Shown in pieces: positions 54,292-64,000 of a stretch of DNA of 64,000 nt (positions are counted from its first letter, which is position 1; each line of letters begins with the position of its first letter). The position numbers were made by a program, and so were the translations under genes. Origin of the DNA: Vibrio anguillarum (GTDB lineage Bacteria; Pseudomonadota; Gammaproteobacteria; Enterobacterales; Vibrionaceae); NCBI RefSeq assembly GCF_001989995.2, contig NZ_JAHGUP010000040.1, positions 1-64,000 of the forward strand. The letters run 5' to 3'. Under the pieces are notes generated by a model. That model had not been told where the DNA came from. It was given only the letters and a program-made list of their open reading frames with translations, and did no database searches.

Positions 54292-57200
54292 ATGCATTTA
54301 AACAACAGGACAGTGGCAAAGGGTGTTTTTACACTGAGCACTTTAACGGCCTCTTGCTTGATGGCTTTTAACAGCTATGCAGCCGTTGATTGCACGACAC
54401 TAAGCCCTTGGGAATCGTCAAAAGTTTATACTGGCGGTAACAAGGTTCAGCACAGTGGTACCGCCTACCAAGCCAACTATTGGACTCAAGGTAACGATCC
54501 AGCCAACTTTTCTGGTGATTATGCCCAGTGGAAAGTGTTGGATGTTTGCGCCACTTCCGGTGGTGAGAACCAGCTACCGACCGCGAATCTCTCTTCACCT
54601 TCCGCAGTAGATGTGATTGCTGTCGGTGATACCGTAATATTAAGTGCGAACGCAACCGATAGTGACGGCAGCGTTGCTCGAGTCGAGTTTTCTGTCGATG
54701 GTGCAATTGTGGGTATAGTCACCACGGCACCTTATAAAGCCACGTGGGTCGCAACCGCTGGTCAGCATGAATTCAGTGTTGTAGCCATCGATGATAAAGG
54801 TGATGCCAGCGTGAAAAGTGCAACGACCTTAACGGTGAAAGAGGCACAGCAACCAGGCAATCAGGCTCCAACCGTTGATATTACGCTCTCTGCGGTTTCC
54901 GTTGACGTGGGGGCTTTAGTCACCTTAACCGCAAACGCTGCTGATACTGATGGAAGCGTCGATAAAGTTGATTTCTTCGTTGCGGGAACGCTGGTTGGAA
55001 CGGCTGTTAGTGCTCCGTATACCTTAGAATACACTGCGACAAAAGCGGGTAACTTGGCGGTGTTTGCACGCGCCACTGATAACCTTGGTGCGACGACAGA
55101 TTCCACGTTAGCGACTTTAACAGTCAGTGGCGCGCCAATAGCTAATAATTGTCGTCCTGATGGTTTATATCAAACCGAAGGTGTGAATGTACCTTATTGC
55201 ACCGTTTATGATGCGGAAGGTCGTGAGATCATGGGGGCGGATCATCCACGTCGTGTGATCGGTTATTTCACCAGTTGGCGTGCGGGTGATGATCCGCAAT
55301 CGGCTTACCTTGTAAAAGACATCCCGTGGGAGCAGCTCACGCACATTAACTATGCCTTCGTCAGCATAGGTTCCGATGGCAAAGTGAATGTGGGCGATGT
55401 GAACGATCCCAATAATGCGGCAGTGGGCAAAGAGTGGCCAGGGGTTGAGATTGATCCTGCATTAGGCTTTAAAGGTCATTTTGGTGCGTTGGCAACAGCG
55501 AAGAAAAAATTTGATGTTAAGACCTTAATTTCTATCGGAGGCTGGGCTGAAACTGGCGGGCACTTTGATACGGCAGGCAACCGTGTCGCCGATGGTGGTT
55601 TTTATACGATGACAACCAACGCTGATGGCTCTATTAACCACGTTGGTATTGAAAAATTTGCAACATCGGCTGTTGAAATGATTCGTAAATATCAATTCGA
55701 TGGTGTCGATATCGACTATGAATATCCAACCTCAATGGCGGGCGCAGGTAATCCAGATGATAAAGCGATTATGGAACCTCGCCGTGCTTATTTATGGGCG
55801 TCGTACCAAGAGTTAATGAAGGTACTACGTCAGAAGCTTGATCAAGCATCGGCACAAGATGGTCACCATTACATGCTGACGATTGCAGCACCGTCTTCTG
55901 GTTATCTATTGCGTGGTATGGAGACGTTTGATGTCACTCAGTATCTTGATTATGTGAACATCATGTCTTATGACTTACACGGCGCATGGAATGATCACGT
56001 GGGTCACAACGCGGCTTTGTATGACACTGGTAAAGATTCAGAGTTAGCACAGTGGAACGTATATGGTACGGCTCAATACGGTGGTATTGGTTATCTCAAC
56101 ACTGACTGGGCTTATCATTATTTCCGTGGTTCTATGCCCGCAGGGCGTATCAACATCGGCGTTCCTTACTACACGCGCGGCTGGCAAGGTGTCACGGGTG
56201 GAGAGAATGGTTTATGGGGGCGAGCGGCATTACCTAACCAAGCTGAATGTGCTCCGGGCACTGGTGAGGGTGAGAAAAACAACTGTGGTCACGGCGCGGT
56301 GGGTATTGACAACATGTGGCACGACACCGATCCGAAAGGAAACGAGATGGGCGCAGGTTCAAACCCAATGTGGCATGCCAAAAACCTAGAGAAGGGGATT
56401 TGGGGCTCTTACGCCCAAGCTTATAACCTTGATCCAGTGAATGAGCCTGCCGATCAACTTGTCGGTCTTTACCAACGTCACTACGACAGCGTTGCCGTCG
56501 CGCCTTGGCTGTGGAATGCCCATAAATGGGTGTTCTTATCAACCGAAGATAAAGAGTCTATCAACACCAAAGCCGATTATGTCATCGATAAAGAGATCGG
56601 CGGCATCATGTTTTGGGAGTTAGCAGGCGATTATAACTGTTATGTATTGGACGCTAATGGTCAACGCACTCAAGTAGATTCAACAGAGCAAGCTTGTGCA
56701 AGCGGAAATGGCGAATACCACATGGGTAATACCATGACGAAAGCAATTTATGACAAGTTTAAGTCGGCAACGCCTTATGGTAACACGCTTGCAACAGGAA
56801 CGATTGCCAGTGAAACTGTAGACATCGCGGTCTCCGTTGGTGGATTTAAGGTGGGTGATCAAAACTACCCAATCAATCCGAAAATCAGCTTTACTAACAA
56901 CACAGGTCAAGAGATCCCAGGTGGTACTGAGTTCCAGTTTGATATCCCCGTATCTGCACCTGATAATGCTAAAGACCAATCTGGTGGTGGTTTGAAGGTG
57001 ATTGCTTCTGGCCATACTCGCGCCAACAACGTCGGTGGCTTAGACGGTGTCATGCACCGCGTAGCGTTTAGTTTGCCGAACTGGAAAGCTCTGCCCGCAG
57101 GCGGCGTGTATGAGTTGGATATGGTTTACTATCTGCCTATTTCTGGGCCTGCAAATTACAGCGTAAACATTAATGGTGTCGATTACGCCTTCAAGTTTGA

Positions 57201-57447
57201 ACAACCGGATCTTCCACTTGCTGACCTATCTTCTGGTGGCAGTGACGGTGGAGATACTGGCGGTGGCGATACCGGTGGTACCACGAATCCTAGCAATGTC
57301 ATTACTTGGGTTCCCGGATCCACACAGGTGAAAACTGGCGATGTTGTGATTTACAACGGGAAATGTTTTATTGCCAAAAACAACCCCGGCGTTTGGGAGT
57401 CACCGACTCAGTCAAATTGGTTTTGGGATGCAACAACGTGCCCATAA
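54292..57447 (+). CDS. Secreted GH18 chitinase / chitodextrinase with two chitin-binding domains
   Basis: This 1051-residue secreted enzyme has a signal peptide (cleavage near residue 31, NSYA-A), a CBM5/12 chitin-binding domain (33-83; [19 protein letters not shown]), two Ig/PKD-like domains (~98-185 and ~193-280) each with the repeated DSDGSV/DTDGSV pattern, the GH18 catalytic domain (~310-790) with DGVDIDYE (Asp470 to catalytic Glu477), a C-terminal beta domain, a Gly/Asp/Thr-rich linker (~980-1000) and a second CBM5/12 domain at the end ([19 protein letters not shown].. WFWDATTCP). It resembles the Vibrio endo-chitodextrinase (EndoI type) in length and order. Likely induced by chitin oligosaccharides. 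Confidence 0.92.
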   Translation: MHLNNRTVAKGVFTLSTLTASCLMAFNSYAAVDCTTLSPWESSKVYTGGNKVQHSGTAYQANYWTQGNDPANFSGDYAQWKVLDVCATSGGENQLPTANLSSPSAVDVIAVGDTVILSANATDSDGSVARVEFSVDGAIVGIVTTAPYKATWVATAGQHEFSVVAIDDKGDASVKSATTLTVKEAQQPGNQAPTVDITLSAVSVDVGALVTLTANAADTDGSVDKVDFFVAGTLVGTAVSAPYTLEYTATKAGNLAVFARATDNLGATTDSTLATLTVSGAPIANNCRPDGLYQTEGVNVPYCTVYDAEGREIMGADHPRRVIGYFTSWRAGDDPQSAYLVKDIPWEQLTHINYAFVSIGSDGKVNVGDVNDPNNAAVGKEWPGVEIDPALGFKGHFGALATAKKKFDVKTLISIGGWAETGGHFDTAGNRVADGGFYTMTTNADGSINHVGIEKFATSAVEMIRKYQFDGVDIDYEYPTSMAGAGNPDDKAIMEPRRAYLWASYQELMKVLRQKLDQASAQDGHHYMLTIAAPSSGYLLRGMETFDVTQYLDYVNIMSYDLHGAWNDHVGHNAALYDTGKDSELAQWNVYGTAQYGGIGYLNTDWAYHYFRGSMPAGRINIGVPYYTRGWQGVTGGENGLWGRAALPNQAECAPGTGEGEKNNCGHGAVGIDNMWHDTDPKGNEMGAGSNPMWHAKNLEKGIWGSYAQAYNLDPVNEPADQLVGLYQRHYDSVAVAPWLWNAHKWVFLSTEDKESINTKADYVIDKEIGGIMFWELAGDYNCYVLDANGQRTQVDSTEQACASGNGEYHMGNTMTKAIYDKFKSATPYGNTLATGTIASETVDIAVSVGGFKVGDQNYPINPKISFTNNTGQEIPGGTEFQFDIPVSAPDNAKDQSGGGLKVIASGHTRANNVGGLDGVMHRVAFSLPNWKALPAGGVYELDMVYYLPISGPANYSVNINGVDYAFKFEQPDLPLADLSSGGSDGGDTGGGDTGGTTNPSNVITWVPGSTQVKTGDVVIYNGKCFIAKNNPGVWESPTQSNWFWDATTCP

Positions 57448-57491
57448 CCGAGCGTGATTAATCGGTATGTTTTGAACTCAGTGTAAAGTAA

Positions 57492-57521
57492 GAAGCCTTA
57501 GCGTGTGCTAAGGCTTCATTT
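57492..57521. terminator. Terminator between the chitinase gene and glgC
   Basis: GAAGCCTTAGC-gtgt-GCTAAGGCTTC is a perfect 11-bp stem followed by ATTTTA. It sits between convergent genes and can serve both. Confidence 0.85.
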
Positions 57522-57559
57522 TAATGAGGGATAAATTGAGTGGGCAAAAAAATCTAGGT

Positions 57560-58774
57560 TTAGAATTGATAACTTTCGGGTACCACAACAATGCCATTTT
57601 CTGAAATACGGAAACGCTGGGCATCTTCAACTGGGTTTAAGCCAATTTGAGTATGTGGAGGGATTTTTACATGTTTATCAATAATACATCTCATGAGCTG
57701 ACACCCTGCGCCGACTTCAACATCATCAAATAAAATGCTATCGACCACTGTTGCACCATCATCAATTCTGACGTTTGAAGAAATAATGGAGTGTTGTACA
57801 GAACCTCCAGAGTTAATCACACCGTTTGAAATGATCGAATTAATGAATATACCTTCGTTACCTGTTGCAGAAGAAACCGTGCGCGCAGGTGGGTATTGCG
57901 CTTCGTAGGTACGAATGGCCCAGTTTTTTTGGTATAAGTTCATTGGTGGAACGGGTTCGAGTAAATCCATGTTAGCGTTATAAAAAGAATCAAGTGTACC
58001 GACATCACGCCAGTAACAATCTTTAGCGACTCGCCCCCGGTCACCGCAAAACTCATACGCATAAACAGCATGGCTTTCAATCAATTTGGGAATGATGTCA
58101 TTGCCAAAATCGTGACTCGAGTTTTCCCGTTCTGCATCGTGAACCAAAGCACTTTTTAATACTTCCATATCAAAAATGTAGATCCCCATAGAAACTAAGC
58201 TGCGATGAGGATTATTGGGCATGGAGGGTGGGTCACTTGGTTTTTCGATGAATGAGGTGATCTTGAAGTCATTATCTACATTCATCACGCCAAAGGCAGA
58301 AGCTTGTTCTCTTGGGACATCCATGCAGGCGATAGTCAGTGCAGCATTTTTTTGCTTATGAGCTTCGAGCATAGACGCATAGTCCATCCGGTAGATATGA
58401 TCACCAGATAAAACAACGACGTGTTTGGCATCACTGCGTGAAAGTAGCCACATATTGTGGTAGATAGCGTCCGCCGTTCCTTCGTACCATTTTCCGCCTT
58501 TTCTCATCTGCGGGGGGATCACAGAAATGAATTCGCCGAGTTCTGGATTGAAAATAGACCAGCCATCACGTAAATGTTTTTGTAATGAATGAGATTTATA
58601 TTGAGTCAGGACCAAAATCTTTCGCAGCCCTGAGTGTAGGCAGTTGGTGAGTGTAAAATCAATGATTCGATATTTTCCACCAAAGGGTACAGCCGGTTTT
58701 GCTCTGTCATCAGTTAGCGGAGATAGCCGCGAACCGACGCCACCTGCTAACACAACGGTTAGTGTTTCTTGCAT
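57560..58774 (-). CDS. glgC: Glucose-1-phosphate adenylyltransferase
   Basis: This 404-residue enzyme makes ADP-glucose for glycogen synthesis. VVLAGGVGSRLSPLTDDRAKPAVPFG at the N-terminus is the nucleotidyltransferase signature, and YEGTADAIYHN and SGDHIYRMDY are the catalytic blocks; a left-handed helix repeat domain forms the C-terminus. It stands alone, without glgB/glgA, matching the second glgC on Vibrio chromosome 2. Confidence 0.94.
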   Translation of the reverse strand: MQETLTVVLAGGVGSRLSPLTDDRAKPAVPFGGKYRIIDFTLTNCLHSGLRKILVLTQYKSHSLQKHLRDGWSIFNPELGEFISVIPPQMRKGGKWYEGTADAIYHNMWLLSRSDAKHVVVLSGDHIYRMDYASMLEAHKQKNAALTIACMDVPREQASAFGVMNVDNDFKITSFIEKPSDPPSMPNNPHRSLVSMGIYIFDMEVLKSALVHDAERENSSHDFGNDIIPKLIESHAVYAYEFCGDRGRVAKDCYWRDVGTLDSFYNANMDLLEPVPPMNLYQKNWAIRTYEAQYPPARTVSSATGNEGIFINSIISNGVINSGGSVQHSIISSNVRIDDGATVVDSILFDDVEVGAGCQLMRCIIDKHVKIPPHTQIGLNPVEDAQRFRISENGIVVVPESYQF

Positions 58775-58942
58775 CTTATTTCTCCCTAAATATGTGCAAT
58801 CTATTTACCATATTAGAGAGTAGTACAAGTTTTAAGCCAAAAGTAAAAATGATAGCGAACAATACGTTACAAACTAAGTTTGCGATAATTGCACGAAAAT
58901 AAACCCATTTTATTTCTCGATGCACTTAAATGGTGCTAATTG

Positions 58943-60871
58943 TTAAGCAAATTCTTCCATCTCGACACTGGTCAATACCGAGACAAGATTACGCCCCGAA
59001 GCTTTTGACTCATACAATGCAATATCGGCCCGTTTATACACTTCTTCTGGTTTTTCTGTAATGTCAGTGATGCCACCGCTGATCGACACTTCTAAACGAT
59101 GATTTAAGTGAACGGCTACTCGTAAACGGTGCATGACCAACTCAGCTTCTGCCAGTGGTGTATGAGGCATAATGATGGCAAACTCTTCGCCTCCGATGCG
59201 AGCTAAAAAGTCCGTTTCTCTTAGGTGCTCACTTAATTGTGTTGCGACAGAACGAATGATCTTATCGCCTTCTGCATGGCCTAATTTATCATTAATACGT
59301 TTAAAATGGTCGATATCAATAATCGCTAAGCACGACTGCACTTGAGCTTGGTAACGTTTTACGCGTAAGCATTCTGAACGCATTTCTTGATCAAATTTCC
59401 TGCGGTTCCAAATGTTGGTGAGCGCATCTTTCTCGCTGAGCTCACGCAGGCGATTTTCTAGCTCTTTGCGATGACTAATATCAACAAAGGAGGCCACATA
59501 AAACTGAATAATTCCGTCTGAATCACGGATGGTTTGAATACGTAAGATCTCGGTTTGCATTGAGCCATCTTTACGCTTATTAATGACTTCACCTTCCCAT
59601 AGCCCTTCGTCTTGCAGCACTTTCCACATATTCATGTAAAAAGCTTGATTGTGCTTACCGGAGGAAAAAACGGAAGGTTGTTTACCTCTTACCTCGGCTA
59701 AGGTGTAGCCGCTGATCCGGGTAAACTCATTGTTTACTTTGATAATGCGGTTATTACGATCGGTAATCACCATAGCGGACATACCATTCATCGCCGCTCT
59801 AGCCAGTTTGCTCTCAATACTGTTTTTATCGTGGTTTGCGTTCCAACGAATAAAACCGGCGGCAATCGTCATTACCAATAGCGCGATGCCAACCGCTTGA
59901 AAGCTAATTTTTAGCTCTGTGGCAGAAAGCAATTTATTGAGCGCATCACCATTTAATGACTGAATTAGGTAAATTGGCTCCATTTCAGGGAATATGGATT
60001 GCAAAGGAACCTGAGTAAAACTATACCAGCGGTTGTTATCCCATACCGTGCCAGAAGCTTGCTCTTGCATACTTTTCCAGAGTATAGGGGCGACACTGTT
60101 CACATTCATCAGGTGGTATTTCGACGGGTTTTCTTGTTGAGATAAGATCTCATTTTCATGATGAATATACTGCCCCTTGAAACTGATGATGTCTGGGCGA
60201 CTCAGTGAATTTAACCTCTGGTTAAATTTTTTGTACAACTGGGTTAAATTAAGATTTGCTACAAAATAGCCTTGCCTTTTTCCATCAAAATCTATTGGTG
60301 CAATAATCCTAAATACTGCGGTTATCTGGGAAGTAGTACCATAATTTTCTTCTTCTCTTTCACTATCAACACCGAAGATCCCAATTTGGTTTGGGGAAAG
60401 GTTTTGCGCATACTGAAAATAGTCTCGGTGCAATTTGTTTTTTAGTTGTGATCTTGGTACTGCTTCTGTTGATCCATTACTCTGATTCACGCGAATTAAT
60501 TCGTTACCCGCTATATCAAAAAGCCTGAGCCGAGAATAAAGGGTTTGAATACGAGCTGCTAATAACCAAAACGCCTGTACCGCTTCGATATTTTCGGTGG
60601 AGGGAAGACGTAATGCGCTGTACAACATGGTGTTGTTTGACAATATTTGAGTGGAATTGTAAACGTCATTAAACGCAGTAAGCAGTTCGTGCTTATTGTA
60701 TTCGAGTTGAGAATGGCTTTTTTGTTCGATCATTTGCACAGTTTGTTCGTGAGCTTTGTCGAATTCTTTGACGAAATAAAGAAAGGGCACAACCCCAAGC
60801 ACGACACTAACAAATAGCCATTGAGCTAAGTATTTATAGAAAGAGCGAAACATATAAGTTATTGAGTGCAT
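58943..60871 (-). CDS. Membrane PAS-GGDEF diguanylate cyclase
   Basis: This protein of about 642 residues has TM1 (~14-34), a large periplasmic sensor region of the Cache type, TM2 (SFQAVGIALLVMTIAAGFI), a PAS-PAC domain (NGMSAMVITDRNNRIIKVN, GYTLAEVRGK) and a GGDEF domain with an intact GGEEF active site (~560) and an RETD inhibitory site five residues before it. Both imply active, feedback-inhibited c-di-GMP synthesis. The start is uncertain: Met at 60871 or 60853 puts the first membrane helix at the N-terminus, while the frame opens at 60997. No strong ribosome site is seen. Confidence 0.88.
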   Translation of the reverse strand: MHSITYMFRSFYKYLAQWLFVSVVLGVVPFLYFVKEFDKAHEQTVQMIEQKSHSQLEYNKHELLTAFNDVYNSTQILSNNTMLYSALRLPSTENIEAVQAFWLLAARIQTLYSRLRLFDIAGNELIRVNQSNGSTEAVPRSQLKNKLHRDYFQYAQNLSPNQIGIFGVDSEREEENYGTTSQITAVFRIIAPIDFDGKRQGYFVANLNLTQLYKKFNQRLNSLSRPDIISFKGQYIHHENEILSQQENPSKYHLMNVNSVAPILWKSMQEQASGTVWDNNRWYSFTQVPLQSIFPEMEPIYLIQSLNGDALNKLLSATELKISFQAVGIALLVMTIAAGFIRWNANHDKNSIESKLARAAMNGMSAMVITDRNNRIIKVNNEFTRISGYTLAEVRGKQPSVFSSGKHNQAFYMNMWKVLQDEGLWEGEVINKRKDGSMQTEILRIQTIRDSDGIIQFYVASFVDISHRKELENRLRELSEKDALTNIWNRRKFDQEMRSECLRVKRYQAQVQSCLAIIDIDHFKRINDKLGHAEGDKIIRSVATQLSEHLRETDFLARIGGEEFAIIMPHTPLAEAELVMHRLRVAVHLNHRLEVSISGGITDITEKPEEVYKRADIALYESKASGRNLVSVLTSVEMEEFA

Positions 60872-61027
60872 AGTATATCGCTGATATATGAGAAGTCGCT
60901 TCCAAATATCTGATATCGTGGAGTACATCAAATTTGTGGGGTAATTCTGTTGATACAAAGAGTAAAAAGAAGCGCACAAGTAGCGAAGAAGCATCATGCG
61001 CTTAAGCCTGAAGGCCGCTTTACGTTT

Positions 61028-61552
61028 TTAGAACTGAAAACGAACATTCATGACGATCTGTGGGCCGTAAACGCCGTTGTTTTTGGTTTCAGCTCCTAAC
61101 GATAATTGTTCGGTAGAGTGAAAACGTAATCCAGCGCAAAATACCGAGTGTTCATCGTTCTTACCCAGTTTAATATTGGCTTCAATTTGGCTCGATAACC
61201 AGATCCGGCTGCCAATATTAAACTCCAACTGGGTTTCGCTTTTGCCACCCTGTTCATCGGTAGGTCTAATGTGGTGAACAAGCATTTGTCCGTAGACATC
61301 AGCAAATTGGTTTATTGGACCGTTAAAGCCAATTCCGCCAGCGGCATCCCAATCTCCGTCAAATCTCGAATCGTAACGAGCGACCAGGTGTGTGTTATCG
61401 GTTAAATAAGTACTAAATTCTGCACCTGAGGATTCAGGGCTGATAGCGGTTCTGACTTCAAAGAAGTTATAATTAAAATTGTTAGCTTGCGCAGAGAAAG
61501 AAAGAACGCATGACAAACCGACTAGGCCTAGTGAGTACGCTTTTTTATACAT
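61028..61552 (-). CDS. Small outer-membrane protein, hypothetical
   Basis: This 174-residue protein has a signal peptide (YKKAYSLGLVGLSCVLSFSAQA) and a beta-strand-rich mature part ending in VRFQF, the terminal aromatic expected of outer-membrane beta-barrels. AGGA lies 10 nt before the ATG. With about 150 mature residues it would form an eight-strand barrel. Function is not recognised. Confidence 0.65.
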   Translation of the reverse strand: MYKKAYSLGLVGLSCVLSFSAQANNFNYNFFEVRTAISPESSGAEFSTYLTDNTHLVARYDSRFDGDWDAAGGIGFNGPINQFADVYGQMLVHHIRPTDEQGGKSETQLEFNIGSRIWLSSQIEANIKLGKNDEHSVFCAGLRFHSTEQLSLGAETKNNGVYGPQIVMNVRFQF

Positions 61553-61688
61553 GTACGCTTCGTCCTGAAAAGATGAAAATTAAGCTGAATAAGATACAGC
61601 AATGGCCTGCAAATTACAGGCCATTTTCACAAAAAAATCCATCTTATTTTTTGTGTTTTACCATCAAGAGAGCAATAAACAGTAATGA

Positions 61689-62060
61689 TTATAGAACTTG
61701 GATCTGATCCACTTCGATTTCAGGTGTCAGTCCTCCTTCATATTCGCCATAAAGGCGAACCTTAGTCTCGGCATTGAGTGGTGCTGTGAAGTGGATATCA
61801 TCATCCAGTTCTACTTGAATCTCACCGTTGCCATCACTGAATACGAATGTGTCTTTTCTGATTTGACGAATCAACTTTCCTTCAACCACAACATGCTTTT
61901 CTGTAAACATATTGGTGTCTTTTAGCAACGATTCCACAGACGTAAGTTCGATAGGACCATTGTAATTGATGGTATTACTGTTTTGGTTATGGTTACCTGC
62001 AAAAGCGAAAACAGGAGCAATAATCATCGAAGCTGCTAGGGCTAGTGTTGTACGTTTCAT
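61689..62060 (-). CDS. YgiW/YdeI-type BOF-domain periplasmic stress protein
   Basis: This 123-residue protein has a signal peptide (KRTTLALAASMIIAPVFAFA) and an OB-like BOF domain: SVESLLKDTNMFTEKHVVVE, GKLIRQIRKDTFVFSDGNGE, and KVRLYGEYEGG. Relatives (YgiW, YdeI/OmdA, VisP) take part in peroxide and stress tolerance. ATG 62060 follows GAGGAA at 6-7 nt; the frame opens 21 codons earlier without support. Confidence 0.85.
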   Translation of the reverse strand: MKRTTLALAASMIIAPVFAFAGNHNQNSNTINYNGPIELTSVESLLKDTNMFTEKHVVVEGKLIRQIRKDTFVFSDGNGEIQVELDDDIHFTAPLNAETKVRLYGEYEGGLTPEIEVDQIQVL

Positions 62061-62217
62061 TTTTAATTCCTCTATGGGTTTGTTGTTTTGATGAAGCGAT
62101 TTAAACACTAAGATGTTGAACACACTCTGAGCGGAACATTAATATTCCATTCATTTTATTGAGTGAGTAGCAGCTGTGACGGTATGATTACCAGCAAACG
62201 CCTATCGTAGAGTTAAT

Positions 62218-63693
62218 ATGGAATCAACATTAAGGTCATTGATGGTGCAGGGCACCACTTCCGACGCTGGAAAAAGTGTGCTAGTTGCAGGCTTATGCCG
62301 AGTGTTAGCACGTCGAGGAATAAAAGTAGCCCCTTTTAAGCCGCAAAACATGGCGCTCAATAGTGCGGTGACGGCCGATGGTGGCGAAATCGGGAGAGCG
62401 CAAGCTGTTCAGGCTCAAGCGTGTGGCGTTGAGCCATCGGTACACATGAACCCTGTATTACTCAAGCCAAATTCAGACACGGGTGCGCAGGTTATCCTGC
62501 AAGGCAGAGCGCTCTCTAATATGGAAGCAACGGGTTATCACGATTATAAGAAAGTCGCGATGAATACTGTGCTTGATTCCTACGCTCGGTTACAAGCCGA
62601 GTATCAAAGTGTCATGATTGAAGGGGCGGGAAGCCCGGCTGAAATCAACCTACGCGAAAACGACATTGCTAACATGGGGTTTGCTGAAGCGGCCGATGTA
62701 CCTGTGATTATCATTGCCGATATTGATAGAGGCGGTGTATTTGCTCATCTGTATGGCACGTTAGCACTGCTTTCTGAATCGGAACAGCTGCGTGTAAAAG
62801 GGTTTGTGATTAACCGCTTTCGAGGTGATATTGCGTTACTGCAATCTGGCCTTGATTGGTTAGAAGCAAAAACGGGTAAACCCGTCATTGGTGTGCTGCC
62901 TTATTTACATGGCTTTGATTTAGAAGCTGAAGATGCGATCACTCAAGCGCAAACCCTCAGCAGCAACAGTAAATTGAATATTGTGGTGCCAGTGTTGACT
63001 CGCATTAGTAACCATACTGATTTTGATGCGTTGCGTTTAAATCCTGATGTTGACTTACGTTATGTGGGAAAGGGTGAACGGATCGAAAATGCGGATCTGA
63101 TTCTGCTTCCGGGCAGTAAATCTGTAAGGGACGATCTTGCGTATCTTCGCTCGCAAGATTGGGATCAGGATATCAAACGTCACTTGCGTTTCGGAGGCAA
63201 AGTGATGGGCATTTGTGGTGGTTACCAAATGTTAGGTCGGGTAATTCGCGATCCACTCGGCGTTGAAGGTGAAGCGGGCGAAAGTGAAGGACTGGGGTTG
63301 TTGAACGTCAGTACAGAACTCACTGCTGAAAAAACGCTCAGGAATGTTCAAGGCGAGCTTATTTTACCGCAAGGTAAAGCGAAGGTCTCAGGCTACGAGA
63401 TCCACGTTGGACGCACAACGCTCGATGATGCATCATCCTCAGCAATCATCACGTTAGACAATGGCAACCGTGACGGTTTATTAAGTGATTGCCAGCAAGT
63501 GTTGGGGACTTACATGCACGGAATTTTTGATAGTTTTCCTGCAACTGAGCTTATCTGTCGCTGGGCTGGTGCCGCTGATATAAGTTATTACGATCATGTG
63601 GCGCAAAAAGAACAAGCCATTAACCGCATTGCGGATGCGATTGAAGAGCATTTGAACTTGGCCTTATTATGGCCAGAATTAACGGAGCGTTAA
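62218..63693 (+). CDS. cobQ: Cobyric acid synthase
   Basis: This 491-residue glutamine-dependent enzyme amidates four side chains of adenosylcobyrinic acid a,c-diamide in cobalamin synthesis or salvage. [20 protein letters not shown] is the P-loop, [12 protein letters not shown] carries the class-I amidotransferase Cys, and [11 protein letters not shown] holds its His. No other cob gene is next to it in the window. modA follows after 1 nt, probably in one transcript. Confidence 0.94.
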   Translation: MESTLRSLMVQGTTSDAGKSVLVAGLCRVLARRGIKVAPFKPQNMALNSAVTADGGEIGRAQAVQAQACGVEPSVHMNPVLLKPNSDTGAQVILQGRALSNMEATGYHDYKKVAMNTVLDSYARLQAEYQSVMIEGAGSPAEINLRENDIANMGFAEAADVPVIIIADIDRGGVFAHLYGTLALLSESEQLRVKGFVINRFRGDIALLQSGLDWLEAKTGKPVIGVLPYLHGFDLEAEDAITQAQTLSSNSKLNIVVPVLTRISNHTDFDALRLNPDVDLRYVGKGERIENADLILLPGSKSVRDDLAYLRSQDWDQDIKRHLRFGGKVMGICGGYQMLGRVIRDPLGVEGEAGESEGLGLLNVSTELTAEKTLRNVQGELILPQGKAKVSGYEIHVGRTTLDDASSSAIITLDNGNRDGLLSDCQQVLGTYMHGIFDSFPATELICRWAGAADISYYDHVAQKEQAINRIADAIEEHLNLALLWPELTER

Positions 63694-63694
63694 C

Positions 63695-64000
63695 ATGAGA
63701 AAAATACTGCTCTCTATCGTCGCCATGCTGTGCTGTACGGCGGTTTATGCACAAGAGAAAATCACTGTTTATGCAGCGTCATCCATGACGAATGCGGTTA
63801 ATGAATTGATTGCGGCTTACCAGCCGAAACAACCGTTAGATATTGTGCCCGTTTATGCGGGTTCATCCGCGCTTGCTCGTCAAATTGAGCAAGGTGCACC
63901 AGCGGATATTTTTATTTCAGCCAATGATAACTGGGTTACTCACTTGCTTAACAAGAACATTGTGACGAGCGATAAGGTCACATTGTTGGCTGGAAATCAG
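63695..64000 (+). CDS. modA: Molybdate ABC transporter substrate-binding protein (5' part)
   Basis: The first 102 codons are in the window and the gene runs off the right edge. The signal peptide is MRKILLSIVAMLCCTAVYA, then ITVYAASSMTNAVNELI and VPVYAGSSALARQIEQGAP then ADIFISANDNW, all typical of ModA; the two Ser-containing loops bind the oxyanion. It starts 1 nt after the cobQ stop. modB and modC are expected beyond the window. Confidence 0.9.
   Translation, partial: MRKILLSIVAMLCCTAVYAQEKITVYAASSMTNAVNELIAAYQPKQPLDIVPVYAGSSALARQIEQGAPADIFISANDNWVTHLLNKNIVTSDKVTLLAGNQ

Overview
The window looks like part of the second chromosome of a Vibrio, probably close to the V. cholerae / V. anguillarum groups. 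The evidence is gene content: luxPQ, torTS, a chitodextrinase-type chitinase, a second glgC, a lone HMG-CoA reductase, a pgt phosphoglycerate system and many Vibrio-type small proteins, in a moderately AT-rich background. V. cholerae itself is, as far as I recall, without nirBD, so a relative is more likely; I cannot name the species. The first 20 bases match the Nextera/Tn5 mosaic end, so base 1 is probably a contig end with leftover sequencing adapter.

Layout. 1-5.4 kb is an AT-rich accessory island: a complete minus-strand operon of an ABC-three-component (ABC-3C) type conflict system (53-aa single-TM peptide, CTD-type component, middle component, Rad50-like ATPase), then an ISL3-family insertion sequence, the whole bracketed by two copies of a hairpin-bearing ~57-60 bp repeat. 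5.6-10.4 kb is a nitrite assimilation/detoxification operon (nirB-nirD-nirC-cobA) behind an FNR box and a NarP/NarL-like box. 10.4-14.7 kb holds housekeeping and stress genes (NYN nuclease, YgbA-like protein, MFS permease, trxC, a second fabH). 14.8-21.9 kb is the glycerol-3-phosphate regulon (glpACB divergent from glpFK); glpD lies apart at 30.3-31.9 kb and shares a GlpR-like operator motif. 22-25.6 kb holds small or little-known genes.

25.8-29.5 kb is the AI-2 quorum-sensing pair luxP-luxQ. luxQ is broken by a 7-bp tandem duplication exactly at the codons of the phosphorylated histidine. 29.5-38.6 kb: PilZ protein, glpD, HMG-CoA reductase, two small unknowns, a YccS-type FUSC protein and helicase IV. 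38.6-46.3 kb: mgsA, torT-torS, pyruvate kinase and pgtP. 46.6-51.6 kb: pgtC-pgtB-pgtA, the phosphoglycerate sensing cascade, with pgtB frameshifted in its ATP-binding G2 box. 51.7-53.9 kb: a YqhD-like aldehyde reductase with a divergent AraC regulator. 54.3-64 kb: secreted chitinase, glgC, a GGDEF/PAS cyclase, a small outer-membrane protein, a BOF-domain stress protein, cobQ and the start of modA.

How the genes fit together. A large share serves three-carbon metabolism (glp genes, pgt uptake, pyruvate kinase, methylglyoxal synthase, YqhD-like reductase) and environmental sensing (AI-2, TMAO, phosphoglycerate, c-di-GMP). Of three membrane sensor kinases, two (LuxQ, PgtB) carry frameshifts in the kinase core, so AI-2 and phosphoglycerate signalling are predicted to be impaired unless these are reversible or are sequence errors. 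The main accessory system is the ABC-3C operon with its tiny detached membrane component.
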